DNA from: Euleptes europaea
Lineage: Eukaryota > Chordata > Lepidosauria > Squamata > Sphaerodactylidae
Assembly: GCF_029931775.1 (NCBI RefSeq)
Contig: NC_079312.1
Location: 115,504,872 to 115,568,871 of the forward strand
Reading direction: 5' to 3'
DNA: 64,000 bases
The notes under the pieces are model-generated. The model did no database searches, had not been told where the DNA came from, and saw only the letters and a program-made list of their open reading frames with translations. Position numbers and translations under genes: made by a program. Of the stretch, positions 56,007-64,000 are shown piece after piece; within the stretch, counting starts at the first letter, position 1; the number at the start of each line of letters is the position of its first letter.

Positions 56007-56700
56007 GGCGGTGATTGTGGCGGCAGCCACACGCGACATGATTATGTGGTAAACCCAGAGGCGCCGCATTGCGAAGGGACACTTTAGCACTCAAAACTAG
56101 CATTGCAATGCGGCACTTCCATGTTTAGCCCTGGAAGTGACGTAATTGCATTGTGCGCAGCCGCATACACACGCGATTGCTGCTCCAAGCAGTGCGGGAG
56201 GTTGTCTGTAACAGCAAAAGGGATGCATTAGTATGAGGGGCAGAAGTCTCCTCCCCTCTCCTGCAGTTTACCTCCCCACAATTCATCCCCTGAGGCATTT
56301 TTCTCCTCAATGTACTGCTCAACCATGTGCTTATTTGCTCTTAAAAATGGACCATATGCTCTCTTTTAGGATTGGGGCAGATGCTTGTCTTAAAATATAT
56401 AGTTCTGCCCCTTTCATGTTTACTTTGGCCAAAATTATTTTAACAATTTTTGAAAAGGAGACGCTGAAAGGCTAAAATATTGTGATCTACTTTTTGGTAT
56501 TCAAGGTTAAGACAATATGTCATATAGACCATATGTGCAGTTATATTGAAAATGAATTCAAGAACTGAAATTCTCAAGTGCTGGATTTAAACAACTGGAA
56601 TAATTACACCAAAAGCAAATTCAATATGAACTTTTTTTTTTTTTGCAATTGCTAGCATTAAAGATTTGGTATGAATAAGATTATTCATGTATCATTATTT
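56007..56700. other. No recognised feature
   Basis: Partly CG-containing repeat-like sequence (56010-56190), then AT-rich DNA. Confidence 0.4.
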
Positions 56701-56701
56701 T

Positions 56702-56958
56702 AAGAAGAAGAAGAAAAGTTGGTTTTTATATGCCGACTGGCTTACAATCACCTTCCCTTCCCCTCCCCACAACAGACACCCTGTGAGGTAGGTGGGGCTC
56801 TGACTAGCCCAAGGTCACTCAACTGGTTTCATGTGTAGGAGTGGGAAAGCAAATCCAGTTCACCAGATTAGCTTCCGCAGCTCATGTGGAGGAGCGGGGA
56901 ATCAAACCCGGTTCTCCAGATTAAAGTCCACTGCTCCAAACCACCACTCTTAACAGTA
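56702..56958 (-). mobile_element. tRNA-derived SINE (type B), minus
   Basis: Tail AAAGTTGGTTTTTATATGCC, core ACTAGCCCAAGGTCACTCAA, and the doubled head region ending ACCACCACTCTTAAC. Confidence 0.8.
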
Positions 56959-57062
56959 CTGTATACTGTTTCCACTGGTTATTGTTCACATATCATTATG
57001 TATATAGTGTTCTCACTGGTGATCAAGTTCTGTGGTTTTGTATGTTGGCTTAAAAGAACACA

Positions 57063-57272
57063 GAGGGAGGGGCTCAGCAGAAGAGCATCTGCTTGGCATG
57101 CAGAAGGTCGTTGTTTCAACCCCTGGCATCTCCAGTGGAAAGTATCAAGTGATGTGAAAGACCTCTCTACCTGATACCCTGGAGAGCTGCTGCCAGACTG
57201 AGTAGACAATACTGACTTTGATGGACCAAGGGTCTGATTCAGTAGAAGGCAGCTTCATGTGTTCAATACAGA
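57063..57272 (+). mobile_element. tRNA-derived SINE (type C)
   Basis: GGGCTCAGCAGAAGAGCATC head, then CTGCTGCCAGACTGAGTAGA, ending CAGCTTCATGTGTTC. Confidence 0.8.
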
Positions 57273-58997
57273 TGCACAGGTTCTTAGGTTCGTCTGGATA
57301 TTCATAGCTGCGCAGAGAAGACTTTGGTGAGGCACCTGACACATTTTACACGCTGCAGTGTTTGGTGTCATTTGAAACCTCAGACAGTCTTATCTCAACA
57401 GACTTTGGTCCAATTTAGACAGAATCCAGAGTATCTCATCTATTTATAGTTTGGCAGCTGTTTGGGGAGAATCTTGTCTTGCTAATAAAATATTTTATAG
57501 ATTTGTTCAGAGATGTGCAGAAGAGACAAAGAGGTGTATTGCAAATTGGGAGTTCTGAACTCGAGTTCCAGTTTTGCCCGCCTTGCCTCTCACTACACCG
57601 AGGAAAACAGAGATAATCCTCTCTTTGGAGTGCATAAATAAAGCAAGCTTTCATTTACTTCATTTTAGATCTTGTTAGGACAACCGGCCTCGTGCTGTCT
57701 TCTTGGGGTGGGCAGCAAAACAGTTCTTCAAATCCCGTTAACACCACCTGCTCATCTGAAGGCTGTCAATACAGAACTAGTTCCCTCCAGGGACCCTATG
57801 TGTCTACCCTGTCCTTATACTGTATAATTGGTTTTAATTTTCAAAGCAGACATATTCATTAATATTTTGCTCCAGAGGTCTTTTGCATAAAATTCTGGGA
57901 TATTGCCTAGCCTCAAGCAAATTGTTTTTGCTAGTTCTATCCTACACTGAAAGTCTGCAGACAAGGACAGGCCAAGTGAACAACATGTCTAAACACAGGA
58001 ATATTTTATTTCCCCCCATTTCTTAAATGTCTAGTCTGAGGAAGACTTCAGTATAACTGGGGGGGAAATCATGTATGACATTTTGAACAGTATTTTGCCC
58101 TAGTCTCTTCACATGATAGAGAGAAAACCCAGCTCCTTTTAATTCTTCCCTTCACCCACGCTTGGTTAAGAAGAACTAACCCAGAGCTGGTCTGATGAGA
58201 GAAAAGTTTCCCTTTCTGGCCCCCGTGAAGCAATTTCCTTGAAGAAAGCCTGGGATATTATATTACAAGAAGATGCTTGTGCAAGCTTTCTCAGGAGAGG
58301 TTGAAGGTGCCACTGCATAAATCATGACCCAAGCAAGAGCCAGAAACAGTGAAAATTCTGTTGTATGCAGGAATTGAGTGGGTTTCTGAGTCAAGTACAG
58401 CGAAGATGCAGTGGATGGAAAAGAGGGAAGAGGGGCAACATGAGCTGTTTATCTGACTTATTGGTCCTGAGAGCTCTTCCTAGCCCCTACACCTATCTTG
58501 ATGGATTCTCTGTTGATAGCCCCTAATAAAGCAACTGATCAGAATGGCAGACGGTGTTTGTGGTGAAGAAGGCTTGAAGAAAACTTATAAATGGACCGTT
58601 CTGGAAAATTCTAAAACATGACTGAGATTATGAGCTTCCAATACTGTGGGAATGAGCAACGGAAATCAGTATCCACAGGACAGAACTGCCTTACTTCCGC
58701 TGCTTTTCAGTGGTGATCTGTATTGCTCTTCATAAGGCATCATGACTCTCAGACGTGAGTGACCTAACTACACCATACACAGTCCTCAGGTTGGCTCTGT
58801 CATGACGACCCGCATCAGTCAGTCAGATACATGCTGGCAAGGTCCCTCCTGGGAACTCTATGCCCAGTTCATGGGTCTTGATCTTGATCAGGATCATGAT
58901 GCACAGAGAGAGGGTGCTCATGACTTTCCCTCATACTGTTTCTCTTACTTGAAATGGCCCTGGGGGAGCACTGTTTGCCCCATCAAGGAAACTTTTG
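57273..58997. other. No recognised feature
   Basis: Longest stretch on the right side without an assignable repeat; no exon could be supported. Confidence 0.45.
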
Positions 58998-59165
58998 AGA
59001 GCCAACATGGTGTAGTGGTTAAGGAGAACCGGGTTCGATCTTCCACTCCTCCACATGAGTGGCGGAATCTAATCTGGAGAACCGGGTTTGATTCCCCACT
59101 CGTCCACATGAGTGGCGGAATCTAATCTGGAGAACCGGGTTTGATTCCCCACTCGTCCACATGAA
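58998..59165 (+). mobile_element. tRNA-derived SINE (type B) with extra internal repeat unit
   Basis: Head GAGAGCCAACATGGTGTAGT, then a 53-bp unit containing GAACCGGGTTTGATTCCCCA present twice exactly, with a diverged copy before it. The 3' part is missing. The B-box unit has been amplified in tandem. Confidence 0.75.
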
Positions 59166-59460
59166 CTGAGATCCTAGGAGGGAACTCACAAACACACATT
59201 AACTATGTGGACTTAGGGGAAAAAAATAACATGTAATTACATCCTCACTCTCCATCTTTCTAAAATACAATCTGATCTAATAGGGAGCTTAACAGTGTGT
59301 TAGTGAAGGAGGGAGAAGAGAAATCAGCTGAACTATAGAGACGAATGGGAGGAAAAATCTCTGTACATTAGTACTAGAGAAACATTTGATTAACTGTGCC
59401 CTTTTACATTCCGAATGACATTTCCCTCTCTCTTTAGCACACATTGAAAGCCTGTTTTGC

Positions 59461-59582
59461 AAGAAGAGTTGGTTTTTATATGCCGACTTTCTCCACCACT
59501 TAAAGAAGAATCAAATAGGCTTACAATCACTTTCCCTTGCCCTCCCCACAACAGACATCTGTGAGGTAGATGGGGGTGTAAT
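59461..59582 (-). mobile_element. tRNA-derived SINE (type B) tail fragment, minus
   Basis: GAAGAGTTGGTTTTTATATG through CCACAACAGACATCTGTG; head absent. Confidence 0.75.
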
Positions 59583-59881
59583 CTTGGGATTTCCCCACTA
59601 TGCCCTGAAAGGACTAATTTCTCCCATGCCCTTGTTTTTGTGGTTGCGTCCTTAATTTACAAACTGGTGTAGAATTCTGAAAAACTCAAAAATGTGTACA
59701 TTGTGTTCTAGTATTTGTTGCTCCTAATAAGAGGCATTGTGTAACTTTTGATGGGGTTTTCCTGATGCTGAGGTTTTCCTTAGCAGATTTCATGATCTGC
59801 CCTTTGCATCCCATCCAGTCACCTGCTCTAGTGCTGAAATTACCAACTCTAAACATTTTGCTGGATCCATTAATGCAAATA

Positions 59882-60077
59882 GGGTTGCTATCTCTGGGTT
59901 GGGAAATATTTTGAGGTTTTTGGGGCGGAGCCTGAGGAGAGGAGGGTTTGGGGAGGGGAGGGACTTCAATGCCATAGAGTCCAATTGCCAAAGTGGCCAT
60001 TTTCTCCAGTTGAACTGATCTCTATCGGCTGGAGATCAGTTGTAATATCAGGAGAACTCCAGCTAGTACCTGGCGGT
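59882..60077 (-). mobile_element. TA-flanked MITE, copy 11, cut by the LTR element
   Basis: Starts GGGTTGCTATCTCTGGGT after TA and stops at GTACCTGGCGGT where the fossil LTR element begins; the last part of the MITE is not seen on the other side. Confidence 0.7.
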
Positions 60078-61001
60078 TGTTGTGAGCACTTGTCCCGTGG
60101 TAATCCCACAAACAGCATCCAGAGACAAAGAGTCCAAAAGAGAGCTGATTTAATGGAAAACATACAGGTATGCAGAGCTTACAGGTCCATTGGCACGAAT
60201 GGCAACTGGGGGCACGGGGTAGGCCTATGAGGGAAAGTATTAGTCACAACAGATCAAGGACTCCACTGAGGAGTCGTTCCCATGGGAGATAGCACTGGAA
60301 CAGGAATTTAGCAGTCAGCAAGTCTGGCCTTGAGAGGCACCTGGTAGAATCGAAAGTAAAACAGTCAGAGTCTGACAGGCTGCTTGGAGCTGTGGAAAGC
60401 AGGCCTGACATTCTGCCCTCCTTTAGGCCCCCCCCACTGCCCACCACCGGTCCAGGCTTGTCAGGGTAGGCAGTATGGAATTGGCGGACCAAACGGGGTG
60501 CTGACACGTCACATGCACGTACCCACTCATCGTGGGCGGGACCAAAATGATTCCAACGGACCAGGTAGTGGAGAGACCCATGACGGATGCGAGAGTCAAA
60601 GATTTTCGCAACTTCAAAATGTTCCTCCCCCCCAACCATCACTGGTACATCAGGAAGTGGTTCAGGATGCCACTCGGGGGAAGGCACAAGTGGCTTTAGC
60701 AAACTGACATGAAAGACGGGATGGACTCTCCTGAGTGATTTTGGGAGTGAAAGTTCCACAGTGACTGGGTTGATGACACAAGCAATGGGGAAGGGACCCA
60801 TGTACTTGGCACTGAGTATGTTACATGGGCGGTTGGACCGTAGATTCTTGGTGGATAAATAAACCATGTCACCCACTGAGTAGTCTTTGCCCGGTGAGCG
60901 ATGCTTATCAGCTTGATCTTTGTATTTACGTTTAGCTCGAAAGTAAAACAGTCAGAGTCTGACATGCTGCTTAGAGCTGTGGAAAGCAGGCCTGACATTT
61001 G
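60078..61001 (-). mobile_element. Ty3/gypsy chromovirus remnant (fossil)
   Basis: On the minus strand: a short piece of terminal-repeat sequence (about 60942-61001), the pol 3' end (integrase C-terminal region DYSVGDMVYLSTKNLRSNRP and a chromodomain with HYLVRWNHFGPAHDEWVRA), then a terminal repeat of about 334 bp (60078-60411; TGTCAGG...CACAACA). The element is broken and most of its coding region is absent. The chromodomain marks the chromovirus branch. Confidence 0.8.
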
Positions 61002-64000
61002 TGGAAAAGAAACAGGGCTGACTCAAAGTATCAAAAACTATCACAAAACTATATTAAATTATGAATGGTGCAAGACTCAAAACAATTTCGTGTGACATAC
61101 ATATATACAACAATGTACAACAGCTGTTAAGGTCAACAGCATTTACAATAATAAGCACGCTGGCAGTCTCCAAAGAAGACGTGAAGCAAGTCCAAAAAGG
61201 TAGATGATCTTGATGTTAACTTCCAGAGGTGGAATTCACAGTCCTGCCGCAGCCGAAACGGACATGGGCAAGACTGAGAGGAGTAAACGCTTTCCCGGAT
61301 AATTATAGCGCTTTTACCTTGTACAGCTTCATCAGCCTATATATTAAATAACATCTTATCTACAAGTACTAATACAATAAATTTGTGCAAACATAAAAAT
61401 TGCAAGCTTCCATGTACTGAACATTTAATATTCCATGTACTGAACTTTCATGGCTCAAAAAATCCCGATGTTCACTTTCTCCAATGCAGAACGTGAAAAA
61501 TTACTTAAAGTTATGCCGTCTTTATGTAGCTCGGAAAATGTTGATGCTGTTGATTGTGATAAATTGTTTAACATGCTTAAAAAGAAAGCACGTATTGAAA
61601 TGCATGGTTCGTCCCTTACGGACTACGCCAAAACCAACATCATACCGAGGGGGCTTCGGATTCAAAAAGGACCTGCTCTCTTCAGTGAGAACGGTGCCTT
61701 TAAGGAGAAATGGGCGGCGGTACTTAACCGCTGCTCTATGGATTTGATGCTTCTCTTCATAGAGCAGGCTATGTTAGAGATTGATAGCCTCACGAAGGAC
61801 ATTGAAAATACCAAAAGTACTATCAAAAAAGACTTACCCGAACATGAGTTCAAAACACAGATCGAAAACATGGAGAAGGAGTTAGCTGCTTACGTAGCCA
61901 ATATAAAAACTTACAAATTGTGAAAGTACAATCGCGATAAAGACAGCTACTCAAAATACAAGATTTACAATTGGGAATTTAAAGACACTAGGATGTTTGC
62001 AAGGAATAGAAACAGAAATTATCATGGCCAGGACAATGACCCTACCGGATCAGACCAAGACAGTGTTAGTTCATTTGGCTCAAACTATTCTAATTCTTCC
62101 AACCGATCATGTTGGTTGAGGTCTCAAGGACACAAAATTTTTCCCCATGGTGCCCGACCCCAAACTTTCCAATGGAAGAAAAGATAGTGAACCTATCCTC
62201 TCAGAATTTGACAGAAAAGGAAATTAACGTTCTGAATTTAGGTCTCGGTTTTGTCCATTTTGTACCCTATTCTTCCTTTCAAACCAGGATTGAATTGTTT
62301 AAATTATTCCGAAACATCAAACTATGTGACTTTTTTCAAGACAAATTAAAGGATGATTTAGGACAATTTCGTGGCAATCGACTTTTATTCCTAATACTTC
62401 AAATCATCTAATTAACACCTTTCAGTACCTGGTTTCACAGTACGTCACTAAAATGGAACGACATAAATGGCATTCACACATGAATTTGACTGCTGAACAA
62501 AACACAGTTCTCTCTGACTTATCTAATGATTAGTCTATAGTGATCCGTGCCGCTGATAAAGGTGGAGCCATTGTCATCCAGGACACTATGTTATACAGGG
62601 AAGAAATTATGAGACAACTTACAGATAATAGATTCTATAGAAAAATTCAAGGTAACATCACCTCCAAACTTTCTAAACTGATCCAAACTGTTGTTTTGAA
62701 AGGTCTCCAGCTGGGTCTAATCAACCAGCAAACGGCAGATTTTCTTACAGTTCAATTCCCCAAAGTCCCTATCTTTTATACACTTCCCAAGATTCATAAA
62801 AATATAAATCCCGTACCAGCAGACCTATAGTATCCTTAAGAGGCTCCCTTCTAGAACTAGTTACAAAATATTTGGACTACCATCTTCAGCCATATGTTTG
62901 TCAAACCCCTTCTTATGTGCTGGACTCGAGAGATGTCATTAAACATATAGAGAATGTAGATCTTCCTGTCAACGCTGTAGTTGCTACTCTAGATGTTGGA
63001 GCGCTGTATACAAATGTGCCCCTTGAGGACGTGAGAAAAATCATAGCGGAAAGATTAGACTCTCGAGCAGACCGGTCTCCTCCTACTCATTTTATCCTAC
63101 AGTTAGTTGATTAATTATTTGAATACAATTACTTTAGATTTGAGTCAGATTTCTTCTTGCAAACCAAGGGCGTAGCCATGGGTGCCACTTGCGCCCTGGC
63201 TATTGCCAACCTTTTTATGATCCAATTTGAACTGACCCACATCCTTCGCAATAATCCTTTTGGCTCTCAGATGCTATTTTATAAGCGTTACGTTGATGAT
63301 TTATTTTTCATTTTTGAATCTTCCCATTCCTTTCATACCTTTGCTGAATGGTTAAATACTCTTTGCGAGCACTTAACCTTTACAGGCTCGTGCAACACTA
63401 AATGCATTACCTTTTTGGACCTTGAAATATTTGTTCAACCCAACAGTAAGTTAGCTGTAAGACCATATCGCAAGAATCTAGCCAAGGATTCTGGGTTGCA
63501 TTTTACTTCCAACCATCCCATTTTCTTGAAAAAGAATTTACCATTCAGTCATTTTCTTTGATTAAAAAGAAACGCCACCAATGAAACTGACTTTGAAACT
63601 GCTTCTGATAGAATAACATCCTCCTTAATGAAGCGAAGTTACCCTTTAAATGTAATCATGGAGACTAAAGAGAAAGCAAAAAGAAGAGACCGTGCCACTT
63701 TATTTGAGAACAAGGTTAAACAGAAACCTAATAACATCTTTTGCTCCCTAACATATAGCAAACACTCCCATGAGATACAACAAATTATTAGGAAACACTG
63801 GCATATTGTTCAAGCAATATCAGGTTGTGAAATTCCACCTAAGTTTGGCATGCAGAGAACTAGTTCTCTTCGTGACCGTCTAGTTCATTCTGACATCCTT
63901 AAACCCACGCAGCATTCCTCGACGAGTGGCCATTTTAAATGTGGACAGTGTTCTGTTTGCCCTTTAAGCCTACCCGTCAAGGAGTTTAGCTCCACCACTT
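61002..64000 (+). mobile_element. Penelope-like retroelement, continues past the window
   Basis: Parts in order: a noncoding 5' part (about 61002-61449); an N-terminal open frame of 157 codons with a coiled-coil look (61450-61923); the NLSSQNLTEKEINVLNLGLG motif; reverse-transcriptase blocks (IRAADKGGAIVIQD, FYTLPKIHK, TLDVGALYTNVP, KGVAMGATCALAIANLF, YKRYVDDLFFIFESS, ITFLDLEIF); and a Cys-rich linker FKCGQCSVCPL near the end. A GIY-YIG endonuclease is expected beyond the window. This copy is broken by several frame interruptions, so it is a decayed copy of middling age. Confidence 0.85.

Noticed and set aside
59040-59165. Regular repeats resembling a CRISPR array
   Set aside because: They are tandem SINE B-box units in a vertebrate genome.

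Overview
The window is vertebrate nuclear DNA, almost certainly from a squamate reptile (lizard or gecko type). It holds split genes with GT-AG introns and CpG-rich first exons. Its repeats are tRNA-derived and 5S-rRNA-derived SINEs of the Sauria kind with BovB-like tails, plus CR1, L2, L1 and BovB LINEs, hAT and TA-flanked MITEs, a Penelope-like element and old LTR pieces. There are no prokaryotic features.

Layout. (1) 1-5.2 kb: intergenic DNA with two SINEs and no supported gene. (2) 5.2-6.7 kb: CpG-rich promoter carrying a hAT MITE. (3) 6313-25921, plus strand: an intact 18-exon gene for an 807-residue p97/VCP-type AAA+ ATPase. All exon phases fit, both Walker A and B motifs and the arginine fingers are kept, and a poly(A) signal lies at 26633. 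Compared with human VCP recalled from memory it differs at about 100 positions (about 88% identity), too many for the orthologue of a protein this conserved. (4) 28982-39.8 kb, minus strand: PTGER1, the prostaglandin E2 EP1 receptor. It has two coding exons, a probable noncoding first exon in a CpG island near 39.7 kb, and a 5.9-kb intron packed with nested LINEs. The two genes are tail to tail. (5) 39.9-60 kb: repeat-rich intergenic DNA with about eleven copies of one short TA-flanked MITE, two solo LTRs, CR1 and BovB pieces and SINEs. (6) 60.1-61.0 kb: fossil Ty3/gypsy chromovirus remnant. (7) 61.0-64.0 kb: Penelope-like element running off the window end.

The main discovery candidate is the second VCP gene. 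In human, VCP lies at 9p13 near DNAJB5, while PTGER1 lies at 19p13 near DNAJB1. A VCP relative next to PTGER1 therefore fits an ohnologue from the early vertebrate genome duplications that mammals appear to have lost. Its ATPase core is unchanged; most changes are in the adaptor-binding N-domain and the C-terminal tail, which suggests an altered partner set.

A second notable signal is a class of insertions made of a leader of about 40 nt plus a nearly perfect snapback of about 100-bp arms, flanked by 13-14-bp direct repeats. There are three: two of one family and one of unrelated sequence.
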